Assembly (NCBI RefSeq): GCF_029675105.1
Contig: NZ_JAQQFV010000002.1
Coordinates: forward strand, 620,001 to 684,000
Reading direction: 5' to 3'
DNA: 64,000 nucleotides
Source: Nocardia anocheti
Lineage (GTDB): Bacteria; Actinomycetota; Actinomycetes; Mycobacteriales; Mycobacteriaceae
This document shows positions 10,198-19,411 of the stretch, piece by piece. The translations under genes and the position numbers were made by a program. Numbering within the stretch: position 1 is the stretch's first letter; each line of letters starts with the position of its first letter. Below the pieces are notes generated by a model. That model worked only from the letters and a program-made list of their open reading frames with translations, did not search any database and had not been told where the DNA came from.

Positions 10198-10992
10198 ATG
10201 GCCGATGCCTTCTATGTTCCGGACCCGGCTGATCCGAGCCGTTTCGCGTCGACCGAGCTCACCCGGGGGCCGTGGTCGCCGGACGCGCAGCACGCCGGGC
10301 CGCCGTCGGCGCTGCTCGGGCACGTGATCGAGCGGTGTGCGCCGCGCGACGGGTTCCAGGTGGGTCGGGTCGCGGTGGAGATTCTCGGGCCGGTGCCGCT
10401 GGCGCCGTTGACCGCACGGGCCGAGGTGGTGCGGTCGGGGCGCAGTGTGGAGCTGATCGAGGCGACGCTGTCCACCGAGCGCGGGCCGGTCATGCGGGCC
10501 ACCGCGTGGCGGCTCAAGCTCGCCGAGACGCCGCTGGATCTGCCGGTGGAGTTCCTGCCCAGCGGGTCCCGGACCTTGCCCGCGCAGACCGAGCCGGAGA
10601 TGTTCCCGTCGGATCAGCCGATCGGCTTCCACACCGGCATCGAATACCGTTTCACCGCAGGCACTTTCGCCGAACCCGGTCCGGCCGTCTGCTGGATCAG
10701 GCTGAAGTACCCGATCGTCGCTGGCACCACGCCGAGCCCGCTGGAACGCACCCTCGCGGCCGCCGATTCCGGCAATGGCGTGAGTTCGGTGCTGGACTGG
10801 TCGAAGTACCTGTTCATCAATACCGATCTGACCGTGAGCCTGCATCGGCACCCGGTCGGCGAGTGGGTGTGCCTGGACGCGATCACCCATCCGCAACCAC
10901 ACGGCATCGGCCTGGCCGAATCGGCCCTGTTCGACGAGACCGGGCCCCTCGGGCGCAGCACCCAGACCCTGCTCATCGCTCCGCGCGGGTGA
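10198..10992 (+). CDS. Thioesterase-like (TesB/hotdog) family protein
   Basis: 264 residues with a double-hotdog layout: an N-terminal segment (WSPDAQHAGPPSALLGHVIE) resembling the acyl-CoA thioesterase II entry helix, a central strand set, and a second hotdog (SVLDWSKYLFINTDLTVSLH, then GLAESALFDETGPLGRSTQT). Members act on acyl-CoA thioesters or only bind them; the substrate cannot be told. TAGCGT at 10185-10190 lies seven bases before the ATG, consistent with leaderless expression. It converges on the ArsR gene with one base between. Confidence 0.8.
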   Translation: MADAFYVPDPADPSRFASTELTRGPWSPDAQHAGPPSALLGHVIERCAPRDGFQVGRVAVEILGPVPLAPLTARAEVVRSGRSVELIEATLSTERGPVMRATAWRLKLAETPLDLPVEFLPSGSRTLPAQTEPEMFPSDQPIGFHTGIEYRFTAGTFAEPGPAVCWIRLKYPIVAGTTPSPLERTLAAADSGNGVSSVLDWSKYLFINTDLTVSLHRHPVGEWVCLDAITHPQPHGIGLAESALFDETGPLGRSTQTLLIAPRG

Positions 10993-10993
10993 A

Positions 10994-11323
10994 TCAGCCG
11001 TCGAGGTGGCGACGCAGCGCGTCGAGCGGCCCGTCCCAATCCCGTGCCAGCGCGGCCAGGAACTGCTGCGCCACCCGCATCGGCGCGGAGTCCAAGCGGT
11101 AGCGCACCCGGCGACGCTCCCCCGGTTCCGCGATCACCAGGCCCGCGTCGGCCAGCAGCGCAAGGTGTTTGGCGATCGCCTGCCGGGTGATGGGCAGGCG
11201 ATCGGCCAGGTCGGTCGCGGTGGCGGGTCCGTCGGCGGCGAGCGCGGCGAGCACCGCGCGCCGACTCGGATCGGCCAGCGCCACGAAGACCCGCTCGGCG
11301 GTGGCCTCCGGTTCAGGCCGCAT
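10994..11323 (-). CDS. ArsR-family transcriptional regulator
   Basis: 109 residues with a winged helix-turn-helix: ADPSRRAVLAALAADGPATA, then DLADRLPITRQAIAKHLALL, then the wing VIAEPGERRRVRYRL. No cysteine metal-binding motif is present, so it belongs to the SRPBCC-associated, metal-independent ArsR group rather than arsenic sensors. Its ATG lies inside the last codons of the SRPBCC gene (11-base overlap), so the two are translationally coupled. In most such pairs the regulator comes first; here it is second. It probably acts on the dyads at 11761-11806. Confidence 0.92.
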   Translation of the reverse strand: MRPEPEATAERVFVALADPSRRAVLAALAADGPATATDLADRLPITRQAIAKHLALLADAGLVIAEPGERRRVRYRLDSAPMRVAQQFLAALARDWDGPLDALRRHLDG

Positions 11324-11744
11324 CGAGGTATTCGACCAACTCACCCAGCTCACTCTTCCAGCCGTCGGTATTGCCGCCGAAGGCCGCCTGGTACGCCTCG
11401 TCGGGCAGCTGCGCGAAGCCGCTCTCCACGACCGTCAACCGGGTGCCAGCGCCGTCCGGTTCCAGGGTGAACTCCACGTAGGTGCGGCGCGGGTCCTCCT
11501 CGGGCAGGCCGTAGATATGCCAGGTGAACCCGAACACCGACGGCTCCTCGACCCGCTCCACCCGCATGTTCGCCACATGACCTTCGGTCCAGGTCATCCG
11601 AGCCGCGCCGCCGGGACGCAGGTCGATGTCGGCGGTATTGCCGAACCAACTCGCGAGCCCTTCCGCGGTGGTGATCGCGGCCCACACCTTCACGGGCGGA
11701 TGGGCGAGCTCGACGGTCCGCACGATCTGATCAGGGAATCCCAT
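11313..11744 (-). CDS. SRPBCC/AHSA1-domain protein
   Basis: 143 residues from ATG 11744, preceded by AAAGGAG. The AHSA1-like fold is shown by IVRTVELAHPPVKVWAAITT, EGLASWFGN, the strand YVEFTLEPDGAGTRLTVVES and the C-terminal helix GGWKSELGEL-like WKSELGELVEYLD. These START-like proteins bind small hydrophobic ligands; the ligand is unknown. It is first in the operon with the ArsR regulator, a common pairing in actinobacteria. Confidence 0.92.
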   Translation of the reverse strand: MGFPDQIVRTVELAHPPVKVWAAITTAEGLASWFGNTADIDLRPGGAARMTWTEGHVANMRVERVEEPSVFGFTWHIYGLPEEDPRRTYVEFTLEPDGAGTRLTVVESGFAQLPDEAYQAAFGGNTDGWKSELGELVEYLDAA

Positions 11745-11760
11745 GACACTCTCCTTTATC

Positions 11761-11806
11761 GCAACCAATGGGTTGCCATCCAATGTATAGCAACCTTCGA
11801 GTTGCT
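11761..11806 (-). promoter_or_regulatory. Two dyad operators upstream of the SRPBCC-ArsR operon
   Basis: Two perfect inverted repeats with closely related arms lie between the SRPBCC start and the MFS stop: GCAACC-AATG-GGTTGC at 11761-11776 and AGCAAC-CTTCGA-GTTGCT at 11789-11806. The shared GCAAC/GTTGC half-sites fit binding of two regulator dimers, most simply the ArsR protein controlling its own operon. Confidence 0.75.
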
Positions 11807-11813
11807 ACAAGGG

Positions 11814-13328
11814 TCAGTGTCCGCCGGTGACGCGGAAGCCGCGCGGGACGAGCAGCACGGTGCCGACGGCGACCACGGCGATGACGACGGCGGAGATGAC
11901 GGAGGTGGTGGTCAGCGCGGAATCGAAGGCGTGTTCGGCGGCGTGCAGGAGATCGGCGCGGGCCGGTTCGGGGAGGTCTTCGGCGACTTCGGCGGCGCCG
12001 CCGACCGAGCCTGTGGCCTGGTCGAGTCGCTCGGGTGGCACGGGCAGGTTCGTCATGTGCTGGCTGAAGATGCGGGCGTGCAGGCTGCCGAGCAGGGCGA
12101 CGCCGAAGCCGACGCCGACCTCGTAGTTCGTCTCCTCCACCGCCCCGGCCTGACCCGCGCGATCGGCGGGCACGGCACCGACGAGCACGGCGGCCGCCGC
12201 GGTCACCGCCATGCCGTCGCCGAGCCCGAAGGACACCAGGACCAGGGCGATCACCGGATAGGTCGTCGGTTCCGGACTCACCGCCAGCAGTAGGAAACCC
12301 AGCGCCACCGCGCCGAGACCGACACCGAGCACCGCGCGCACCCCGAACTTCTCCATCAGGAACGGGGTGAGCAGCGAGGCGGTGAGCAGGGTGAGCGCGG
12401 CGGGCAGCATCCGCACACCCGCCTGCGACGGGCTGTATCCGTGGACGTACTGCAACCACAGCGAGACCAGGAACATGGCCGCGCCGATGGCCATCATGGC
12501 CAGCAGCGTCGCGACCGCGGCGGCGGTGAAGGCGCCGTTGCGGAACAGCCGCACGTCCAGCAGCGGATCGGTGGCGGTGAGCTGACGCCGCACGAACCAG
12601 ACCATCGCGGCGATGCCGACCACCAGGATCGTCCAATCGACCACGCTCGCCTCACCTTTGGCGAGATGCTTGATGCCCCAGGCCAGGCACACGATGCCGG
12701 TGATCGAGAGCGCGGCGGCGAACCAGTCGAGGCCGCCGGTCTGCGGTGCCCGGTACTCCGGCAGCACCCACAGCCCGACCAGCACCGTCACCAGCACCAC
12801 CGGCACATTCAGCCAGAACGCCGAGGCCCAGCCGAAGTGTTCGACCAGGAATCCACCGACGATCGGCCCCACCGTCGCGCCCACCCCGGCGACCGCGGCC
12901 CAGACGCCGATGGCCATGGTCCGCTCGCGCGCGTCGGTGAAGATATTGCGGATCAGCGAGAGCGTGGAGGGCATCACCATGGCGCCGCCGATGCCGAGCA
13001 GCACACGGCCGCCGATGAGCTGGGCCGAACTGCTCGCGGTCGCGGCGACCACCGAGGCGAGCCCGAACAGCACGAAACCGCTGAGGAACAACAACTTCCG
13101 GCCCACCCGATCACCGAGCGCCCCGGTGGTGATGAGCAGGCCGCCGAGCACCAGCCCGTAGATGTCGATGATCCACAGCTGTTCGAGCGGGCCCACCTGG
13201 AGGTCGTCGATCAGCGAGGGCAGGGCCACATTGAGGATGGTGGCGTCCATGGCCACCAGCAACAGGCTGGCGCACAGGACACCGAGCATCACCCACCGCA
13301 CCGCGCCGTACGTCCGCACTTCGTCCAT
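11814..13328 (-). CDS. MFS exporter, DHA2 (14-TM drug:H+ antiporter) family
   Basis: 504 residues with about 14 hydrophobic segments. The N-terminal TMs carry the DHA2 signatures DATILNVALPSLIDDL and GALGDRVGRK (motif A), and motif C-like GPIVGGFLVEHFGW. Such proteins expel drugs, dyes or endogenous compounds using the proton gradient. ATG 13328 is preferred over the GTG six bases upstream because GAGG precedes it by seven bases. It lies downstream of, and in the same direction as, the TetR gene at 13446, which may regulate it. Confidence 0.92.
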   Translation of the reverse strand: MDEVRTYGAVRWVMLGVLCASLLLVAMDATILNVALPSLIDDLQVGPLEQLWIIDIYGLVLGGLLITTGALGDRVGRKLLFLSGFVLFGLASVVAATASSSAQLIGGRVLLGIGGAMVMPSTLSLIRNIFTDARERTMAIGVWAAVAGVGATVGPIVGGFLVEHFGWASAFWLNVPVVLVTVLVGLWVLPEYRAPQTGGLDWFAAALSITGIVCLAWGIKHLAKGEASVVDWTILVVGIAAMVWFVRRQLTATDPLLDVRLFRNGAFTAAAVATLLAMMAIGAAMFLVSLWLQYVHGYSPSQAGVRMLPAALTLLTASLLTPFLMEKFGVRAVLGVGLGAVALGFLLLAVSPEPTTYPVIALVLVSFGLGDGMAVTAAAAVLVGAVPADRAGQAGAVEETNYEVGVGFGVALLGSLHARIFSQHMTNLPVPPERLDQATGSVGGAAEVAEDLPEPARADLLHAAEHAFDSALTTTSVISAVVIAVVAVGTVLLVPRGFRVTGGH

Positions 13329-13445
13329 CAGCACACCTCGCGCGCTCGCCGGATGTCCGCCGTAGCCAACCTACCGACCGAACCCACGCGAGCGGACCAC
13401 CCGCAACCGCGCGCCACAGCGCCGGTTCGGTGACGGGTTCTCGAC

Positions 13446-14009
13446 TCAGGCCCCGGGCAGCGCCAGTTCGACCAGGGTGCGCGCCGCGCGCTGGGTGCGG
13501 TCGCGATCCCCGGTGATCAGATAGTCCTGGATGATCCCGCGCAGCCCCGAGACGAGCAGGGTGGCCACCACCTCGGGGTCCACCGCCAGTCCCGTCCGGC
13601 GCAGGGCGGCGGCGAGCTCGGCGACGAAGACGGCGATCGCGCCGTGCGCGTAGTCCTGATACGGCGAGTCCGGCGCGCACGCGGCACCGATCACCTGGAG
13701 CAGCACCCGCACGCTGTCGGACTCGGCGCCGACGAGGTTCAGTTCGCAGAAGGCGATCAACCGCTCGCGCAGCTGGGCGGGCTCGGTGACATCGTCGAAG
13801 ACCGCGGTCAGGTCGGGCCGCTGCGTCGCCAGGGCCTGGACCAGCAGTTCCTCCTTGGTCCCGAAGTAGTGGATGAGCATGCGCGAGCTGGTCCCGAGCG
13901 CGGCGGCGAGCGGCCGCAACGACAGCTCGGCCAGGCCGTGCGCGGCGATATAGGCGACGACACCGGCCAGCAGGTCGGCGCGTTTGCGGTGATCGAGAGG
14001 ACGGGCCAT
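13446..14009 (-). CDS. TetR-family repressor
   Basis: 187 residues. The N-terminal helix-turn-helix is [28 protein letters not shown]; the C-terminal ligand domain follows. Start at ATG 14009: the hexamer TACAGT (14016-14021) lies six bases upstream, suggesting a leaderless transcript, and is partly covered by an inverted repeat, implying self-repression. The gene is divergent from a ketoacyl synthase gene and upstream of a DHA2 exporter, the likely targets. Confidence 0.93.
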   Translation of the reverse strand: MARPLDHRKRADLLAGVVAYIAAHGLAELSLRPLAAALGTSSRMLIHYFGTKEELLVQALATQRPDLTAVFDDVTEPAQLRERLIAFCELNLVGAESDSVRVLLQVIGAACAPDSPYQDYAHGAIAVFVAELAAALRRTGLAVDPEVVATLLVSGLRGIIQDYLITGDRDRTQRAARTLVELALPGA

Positions 14010-14015
14010 GGGTTG

Positions 14016-14034
14016 ACTGTAGCGAGTGCTACAG
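14016..14034. promoter_or_regulatory. TetR operator overlapping the -10 element
   Basis: Perfect inverted repeat CTGTAGC-GAGT-GCTACAG at 14017-14034, between the divergent TetR (start 14009) and ketoacyl synthase (start 14049) genes. On the minus strand it overlaps the TACAGT -10 of the TetR gene. A further half-site-like CGCTACAG lies at about 14065 inside the synthase start region. Binding would shut both directions. Confidence 0.72.
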
Positions 14035-14048
14035 GTATTCATGACGCC

Positions 14049-15293
14049 ATGAATGTACCGATCGCTACAGAAACTGGCGACGACGTCGTGGTGACGGGGT
14101 ACGCGGCGACCACCGCGCTGGCCGACACCATGGACGAGACGTGGACCCGGCTGCTGCGCGCCGAGAGCGGAATCCGCGCGCTGGCACCGGATTTCCTGGC
14201 CGAGCACGATCTGCCGGTGCGGATCGGCGGCCCGCTGGTCACCCCGCCGGACGCGGAGCTGACGCGCGTCGAGCAGCGCCGCCACTCCTACGTCGAACGC
14301 ATGGCGCTGGTGCTCGGCCGCCAGGTCTGGCAGGCGGCGGGCGCGCCCGAAGTCGACCCCGAGCGGCTGGCCGTGGCCATCGGCACCGGACTGGGCGGCG
14401 GTGACGCGCTGATCGACGCGGTCGACGCGATGCGCGCGGGCGGCTATCGCAAGGTGTCGCCGCTGACCGTGCCGATGGTGATGCCGAACGGCCCGGCGGC
14501 CACGGTCGGACTCGACATCGGCGCGCAGGGGGGCGTTTTCGCGCCGGTATCGGCGTGTTCGTCGGGCTCGGAGGCCATCGCGCACGCGTGGCGGCTGATC
14601 CGCACCGGCGAGGCGGACGTGGTGGTCACCGGAGGCGTGGAGGGCCATATCGACCCGGTGCCGATCGCCGGGTTCGCGATGATGCGGGCCATGAGCACCC
14701 GCAACGAAGCACCCGAGCGAGCCTCCCGGCCCTTCGAGCGGGACCGCGACGGGTTCGTCTTCGGCGAGGCGGGCGCACTGCTGGTCCTCGAGTCCGAGCG
14801 CCATGCCAGGGCACGCGGCGCGCGGGTGCACGCGCGGGTGCTCGGCGCTGGCATCACCTCCGACGCCTTCCACATCGTGGCCTCCGACCCCGAGGGCACC
14901 GGCGCCGCACGGGCCATGCGCAAGGCCATACAGACTGCGGGACTGACACATTCGGACATCGACCATGTGAACGCGCACGCCACCTCGACGCCGATCGGCG
15001 ACGCGTCCGAGGCCGCGGCCATCACCGCCGTCACGCCACACGCCTCGGTCTACGCGCCGAAATCCGCGCTGGGCCATTCGATCGGGGCCGTCGGCGCGCT
15101 GGAATCACTCATCACGATGCTGAGCCTGCGCGAGCAGATCGTCCCGCCCACACTGAATTTCGAGACACCGGACCCCGCGATCGACCTCGACATCGTGGCC
15201 GGGTCCGCGCGGCCACAGCGACTCGACTACGCGGTGAGCAATTCCTTCGGCTTCGGCGGACACAATGTCGCCCTGGCCTTCGGAAAAGCGTGA
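14049..15293 (+). CDS. Beta-ketoacyl-ACP synthase (KAS II / KasA-KasB-like)
   Basis: 414 residues with the full thiolase-fold catalytic triad: C170 in VSACSSG, H310 in NAHATST, H343 in GHSIGA, and the C-terminal NSFGFGGHN. It condenses malonyl-ACP with an acyl-ACP in fatty-acid or mycolate elongation. It is solitary, with no acyl carrier protein or reductase beside it, and is controlled by an adjacent TetR with a dyad in the shared promoter, so it looks like an inducible accessory synthase rather than the housekeeping one. ATG 14049 is in frame; the ATG at 14041 is not. Confidence 0.93.
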   Translation: MNVPIATETGDDVVVTGYAATTALADTMDETWTRLLRAESGIRALAPDFLAEHDLPVRIGGPLVTPPDAELTRVEQRRHSYVERMALVLGRQVWQAAGAPEVDPERLAVAIGTGLGGGDALIDAVDAMRAGGYRKVSPLTVPMVMPNGPAATVGLDIGAQGGVFAPVSACSSGSEAIAHAWRLIRTGEADVVVTGGVEGHIDPVPIAGFAMMRAMSTRNEAPERASRPFERDRDGFVFGEAGALLVLESERHARARGARVHARVLGAGITSDAFHIVASDPEGTGAARAMRKAIQTAGLTHSDIDHVNAHATSTPIGDASEAAAITAVTPHASVYAPKSALGHSIGAVGALESLITMLSLREQIVPPTLNFETPDPAIDLDIVAGSARPQRLDYAVSNSFGFGGHNVALAFGKA

Positions 15294-15294
15294 C

Positions 15295-15324
15295 GGCGCC
15301 CCCGATCCGTGGATCAGGGGCGCC
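15295..15324. terminator. Bidirectional hairpin terminator
   Basis: Stem GGCGCCCC/GGGGCGCC with inner GATCC/GGATC between the convergent ketoacyl synthase and ssuA genes; no U run, as usual for actinobacteria. Confidence 0.72.
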
Positions 15325-15339
15325 GCGTGGAGCTTTCGG

Positions 15340-16335
15340 TCAGGACTTGTCGAAGCGGGTGTCGACGAAGGACTTGAAGTCGACCTTGCCGGGCAGCGCC
15401 TTGGCGTCGGTGAAGGCGTCGGCGATCTCCTGCTCGGAGGCCACCACCTGATCACTGAGCTGGATCGGCTCCTTGATCGAGCGGGTCCAGGTGGTGCGCG
15501 AGGCGTCGACACTGATCTGGGTCAGCTCGGCGTACTTGGTGGACCAGGTGTCGAGGTTGTCCGAGGACCACTTGGTGGCCGCGGCGTAGCGCTGGAAGAA
15601 GTCGGCGAGCGCGGCGGACTTGCCCGCGTCGGCGATGGTCTTGTTGCCCGCGACCCAGAAGTTGTAGCCGTTGGCGGCCTGGTCGGCGGTGGCGATGGAC
15701 TTGGCGCCGATCTCCTTCTCCGCGATGGCGGTGTAGGGGTCCCAGGTGGCCCATGCCTCGACGTCACCGCGGGTCAGCGCGGTGTAGCCGTCGGCGGGCG
15801 AGAGGTAGACCGGCTCCACATCGCTGAGCGACAGGCCCGCCTTCTTCAGCTGCAGCAGCAGATTGGCATTGGCCGAACTGCCCTTGTAGACCGCGACCTT
15901 CTTACCCTTGAGCCCGGCCACGGAGTTCACCGTCGAGTCCTTGCCGACCAGGATGGCGTCGCCCTTGCCGGTGGCCGACAGGGCGCCGACGATCTTCACA
16001 TCGGCGTCGGCGGCCGCGCCGAAGATGACCGGGGTGTTGCCGGTCTGGGCGATATCGATACCGCCCGCGCTGGCCGCCTCGACCAGCGGCAGCCCGGCGG
16101 TGAAGGTGGAGAACTCGATCTTGTAGGGCAGATTCTCCAGCTGACCCGACGCCTTGAGCAGCACCTCGATCGAAATCGCCTTCTGGTCACCGACTTTCAG
16201 CGTGACGGTGCTCAGATCGACCGGGCCCGAGGGCGCCGCGTCGGTGGCCGCGTCATCACCGCAGGCGCTCAGCGAGAGAGCGGCGACGACGGCGAGGGCG
16301 AGCCCGGCCAGGCGAGACTTCGGAGTGCGTTTCAC
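15340..16335 (-). CDS. ssuA: ABC transporter substrate-binding lipoprotein, aliphatic sulfonate (SsuA) type
   Basis: 331 residues. Lipoprotein signal with lipobox LSLSAC-GDD, so anchored outside the membrane. Core motifs GGIDIAQTGNTPVIFGAAA, AVYKGSSANANLLLQ and DVEAWATWDPYTA belong to the SsuA/TauA/nitrate-binding group; the SsuA-type name is from family resemblance. Last of three genes in the order permease, ATPase, binding protein. No sulfonate monooxygenase is encoded beside it, so the substrate (alkanesulfonate, taurine or similar) is inferred. Confidence 0.88.
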   Translation of the reverse strand: MKRTPKSRLAGLALAVVAALSLSACGDDAATDAAPSGPVDLSTVTLKVGDQKAISIEVLLKASGQLENLPYKIEFSTFTAGLPLVEAASAGGIDIAQTGNTPVIFGAAADADVKIVGALSATGKGDAILVGKDSTVNSVAGLKGKKVAVYKGSSANANLLLQLKKAGLSLSDVEPVYLSPADGYTALTRGDVEAWATWDPYTAIAEKEIGAKSIATADQAANGYNFWVAGNKTIADAGKSAALADFFQRYAAATKWSSDNLDTWSTKYAELTQISVDASRTTWTRSIKEPIQLSDQVVASEQEIADAFTDAKALPGKVDFKSFVDTRFDKS

Positions 16336-16366
16336 AGGAACAACTTTCGTGCGTGGGGTGCGGAAA

Positions 16367-17116
16367 TCAGGGGGTGACGCCGAGCAGCGTGAGCAGCTGG
16401 GTGGCGTAGTCGGCGACCTCCGGTGACCCCGCGGTGCGCGGGCGCGGCAGGTCGATGGCCACGTCGGCGGCGATGCGCCCCTCGTCCAGGACGAGCACGC
16501 GGTCGGCCAGGGTGATGGCCTCGAGCACGTCGTGGGTCACCAGCAGCACGCCGAAGGCGCGCTGGTCGTGCAGGCCGAGCAGCAGCTCGTGCATGGTCAG
16601 GCGGGTCAGCGCGTCGAGGGCGCCGAAGGGCTCGTCGAGCAGCAGTAGCGTCGGCTCGGCCACCAGCGCCCTGGCCAGCGCCGCGCGCTGGGCCTCGCCG
16701 CCGGACAGCGTCAGCGGCCAGGCGTCGGCGCGTCCGGCCAGGCCGACCTCGGCGAGCAGTTCGCGCGCGGCCTTCTCGTCGGCGCGACGGTTGCGCGGCT
16801 TGGGCCTGCCGAGAGCGACATTGCGCACCACCGGCTGCCACGGGATCAGCCGCGCCTCCTGGAAGACGATGGTCGGCCTGCCCTCGACGGACACCTCGCC
16901 GTGGGTGGCGGTGTCGAGTCCACCGAGGACGCGCAGCAGGGTCGATTTGCCCGAGCCGCTGCGTCCGACGAGCGCGACGATCTCGCCGGTGCCGATATCG
17001 AGATCGATGCCGTCGAGCACGGTGCGCTCACCGAAGTGCTTGGCCAGTCCGGTGATTCGCGCGGCCGGGGTACGGGCCGACCTGCTGGGAATGGGGGTGA
17101 CGGCGGCAGCGGTCAT
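16367..17116 (-). CDS. ssuB: ABC transporter ATPase, sulfonate type (SsuB)
   Basis: 249 residues with Walker A GRSGSGKST, Q-loop FQEARLIPW, signature LSGGEAQR, Walker B LLLLDEPFGALD and the switch His in LVTHDVLEA. It energises uptake through the permease encoded upstream. The PW-containing Q-loop is typical of the nitrate/sulfonate/taurine transporter group. Thirty-one bases separate it from the binding-protein gene. Confidence 0.92.
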   Translation of the reverse strand: MTAAAVTPIPSRSARTPAARITGLAKHFGERTVLDGIDLDIGTGEIVALVGRSGSGKSTLLRVLGGLDTATHGEVSVEGRPTIVFQEARLIPWQPVVRNVALGRPKPRNRRADEKAARELLAEVGLAGRADAWPLTLSGGEAQRAALARALVAEPTLLLLDEPFGALDALTRLTMHELLLGLHDQRAFGVLLVTHDVLEAITLADRVLVLDEGRIAADVAIDLPRPRTAGSPEVADYATQLLTLLGVTP

Positions 17117-17210
17117 GACGGGAACCTCGCGATCGAGCGGCGGCGGGTGGCGGGCCGTACCACCGGGCGGATCGGGTGGACCCTCCGGCGGGAAGAGGTG
17201 GTGGCGGACA

Positions 17211-18017
17211 TCAGCGATGGACCGCCGGGCGCCAGCGCAGGGCGCGGCGTTCGAGCAGGCGCACGATCGAGTCGGTGAGCAGGCCGAGCAGGCTGTAGAT
17301 CACCAGGCCGAACACCACGATGTCGGTGCGCAGGAACTCGCGGGCGTTGTTGACCACGAAGCCCAGGCCCGCGCTGGCATTGATCTGCTCGGCGACGATG
17401 AGCGAGAGCCAGGCGATGCCGAGACTCTGCCGCACGCCGACCAGGATCTGCGGCAGCGCGCCGGGCAGGATCAGCAGCCGCAGCCGCTCGACCAGCCCGA
17501 GTTCCAGGGCACTGCCGAGTTCGAGCAGCTTGGGGTCGAGCTGGCGGATGCCGGAGAAGGTGTTGAGGTACAGCGGGAAGAACACGCCAAGGGCGATCAG
17601 GTAGACCTTCGGTTCCTCGCCGATGCCGAACCAGATGATGAACAGCGGGATCAGCCCGAACAGCGGAATGGTGCGGATCATCTGTAACGGCGGGTCTACG
17701 GCGTATTCGCCGATGCGGCTCAGCCCCGCGAGCACGCCGAGCACCAGCGCGAGCACCGCGCCGAGCGCGAAGCCGTAGAGCGCGCGCCCACCCGAGACGA
17801 GCAGGGCGTCACCGAGCTGCCCGGAACGGTAGATCTCGAGCCCGGCGTCGACGACCTTCGACGGCGCGGGCAGCTTCTTGGCCGGAATCCAGCCGCTACT
17901 GCTGCCGACCTGCCAGATCAGCAGCAGCGCGATCGGCGAGAGCGCACGCAGGAACCCAGCGCGACGGTACAGCGGAACCCGGCGCGCGCCGTTCTCGGTG
18001 GGCTTGGCCAACAACAT
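17211..18017 (-). CDS. ssuC: ABC transporter permease, sulfonate type (SsuC)
   Basis: 268 residues from ATG 18017, with six hydrophobic segments and the permease EAA-like loop ELGSALELGLVERLRLLILPGALPQILVG. First gene of the transporter operon. The 94-base gap to ssuB holds no gene. The 180 bases upstream (18018-18197) hold the presumed promoter; I see no riboswitch or strong dyad there. Confidence 0.91.
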   Translation of the reverse strand: MLLAKPTENGARRVPLYRRAGFLRALSPIALLLIWQVGSSSGWIPAKKLPAPSKVVDAGLEIYRSGQLGDALLVSGGRALYGFALGAVLALVLGVLAGLSRIGEYAVDPPLQMIRTIPLFGLIPLFIIWFGIGEEPKVYLIALGVFFPLYLNTFSGIRQLDPKLLELGSALELGLVERLRLLILPGALPQILVGVRQSLGIAWLSLIVAEQINASAGLGFVVNNAREFLRTDIVVFGLVIYSLLGLLTDSIVRLLERRALRWRPAVHR

Positions 18018-18197
18018 GGGTGCATGGTGCCCGCCGGGCCACACCCGCCGACAGGGTTGGAATCAGCTCGAGAATTTCTCCGCCACCCACCGATCGGGCC
18101 CCGGTGCCGCGGCCCACGCTCCCCTCATCGGCGCGTGGGTCGCGGCCCTCTCGAATCATGCACCAGCACAGTATCTTCCGCGCAACAATGCCGTGGA

Positions 18198-19334
18198 TCA
18201 ATGGTGTTCGTGCAGTTCGCCCCAGGCCGGGAACGGGTCGGTGTAATTCGCCCAGGCGGCGGGTCCGGCGGCGTATTCGGCCTCGGTGAGCAGGGCGGCG
18301 TCGAGGGCGCGGCGCACGGCGGGGGCGTCCAGGCGCACGCCGATGAACACGATCTCCTGACCGGCGGGCACCTCGAGCGCGGACCACCAGGCGCCCGGCT
18401 CGAAGGTCAGGTTCGGTCCGGCCTGCGACCAGATCGCGGCCAGCTCGGGGCGGCTGGCGATCCAGCAGAAGCCCTTGCTGCGCAACATGCCTCGCAGTCC
18501 GGACAGCCCCGCGGCGAGCCGGTCGGGATGGAACGGCCGGTCGGCGACGTAGGCGAGGCTGCTGATGCCGTATTCCTCGGTCTCCGGGGTGTGCCCGCCC
18601 GCGAGTTCCTCGGCCCAGCCCTCGGCCTCGGCGGCGACGAGCGGGTTGTAGCGGCCGGTGTCGAGCACCTCGGCCAGGTCGACCGCGCCCCGCTCGGTGC
18701 GCAGCACGCGGGCGCGCGGATTGAGTCGGCGGACGGTGGCCTCGACGGTGGCGGCGGCGTTGGCGCTCACCAGGTCGGTCTTGTTGATCAGCAGCACGTC
18801 GGCGAACTCCACCTGGTCGACCAGCAGATCGGCGATGGTGCGCGAATCCCCTTCGCCCGCTTCGAGTTCCCGTTCGGCCAGGCCCTGGCCTCGCACCAGC
18901 TCGGCCAGGAAGGTGGACGCGTCGACCACGGTGACCATGGTGTCGAGCCGGGCGATCTCGCCCAGGCGAAAGCCGTCCTCGAATTCCCAGTCGAAGGTGG
19001 CGGCCACCGGCATGGGCTCGGAGATGCCGGTCGACTCGATCACCAACTGGTCGAAGCGGCCCGCGCGGGCCAGCCGGGCGACGGCCTCGATCAGGTCCTC
19101 GCGCAGCGTGCAGCAGATGCAGCCGTTGGTGAGTTCGACCAGTTTCTCCTCGGTGCGGTCGAGGTGGCCCTGGCCCGCGACCAGGGCGGCGTCGATGTTC
19201 ACCTCGCTCATGTCGTTGACGATCACCGCGACCCGGCGGCCGTCGCGATTGGCGAGCACGTGGTTGAGCAGGGTGGTCTTGCCCGCGCCGAGGAACCCGG
19301 ACAGGACGGTGACGGGGAGGGAAGTTGTGGTCAC
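18198..19334 (-). CDS. COG0523 GTPase metallochaperone (CobW/ZigA/YciC-like)
   Basis: 378 residues with P-loop [11 protein letters not shown], the metal-binding [12 protein letters not shown] (C-x-C-C), NKTD guanine motif and the C-terminal CobW_C domain ([13 protein letters not shown]). The gene ends HEHH. COG0523 proteins deliver zinc or cobalt. A Zur-like palindrome at the promoter argues for a zinc-starvation role. Start GTG 19334: TATCAT (19341-19346) lies six bases upstream, so the mRNA is probably leaderless. Confidence 0.92.
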   Translation of the reverse strand: MTTTSLPVTVLSGFLGAGKTTLLNHVLANRDGRRVAVIVNDMSEVNIDAALVAGQGHLDRTEEKLVELTNGCICCTLREDLIEAVARLARAGRFDQLVIESTGISEPMPVAATFDWEFEDGFRLGEIARLDTMVTVVDASTFLAELVRGQGLAERELEAGEGDSRTIADLLVDQVEFADVLLINKTDLVSANAAATVEATVRRLNPRARVLRTERGAVDLAEVLDTGRYNPLVAAEAEGWAEELAGGHTPETEEYGISSLAYVADRPFHPDRLAAGLSGLRGMLRSKGFCWIASRPELAAIWSQAGPNLTFEPGAWWSALEVPAGQEIVFIGVRLDAPAVRRALDAALLTEAEYAAGPAAWANYTDPFPAWGELHEHH

Positions 19335-19338
19335 AAGT

Positions 19339-19359
19339 TAATGATAATGGTTTTCATTT
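19339..19359 (-). promoter_or_regulatory. Zur-like box over the -10 of the metallochaperone gene
   Basis: AT-rich imperfect palindrome AATGATAATGGTTTTCATT, similar to the mycobacterial Zur consensus with AAT/ATT arms and an AT-rich centre. It covers the TATCAT -10 hexamer of the gene starting at 19334. This stretch is strikingly AT-rich against its surroundings. Confidence 0.75.
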
Positions 19360-19411
19360 GCACCACTCGGTCGGGGTCCCGACGGCGCTCCGGCGGCCGT
19401 AGGGTGACACC

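Noticed and set aside
13446..15077. Extended 543-residue reading of the TetR gene
   Set aside because: The upstream half is antisense to the ketoacyl synthase; the TetR domain begins cleanly at 14009.
18018..18197. Sulfur-linked riboswitch before ssuC
   Set aside because: No SAM-class core could be recognised; only ordinary GC-rich spacer.
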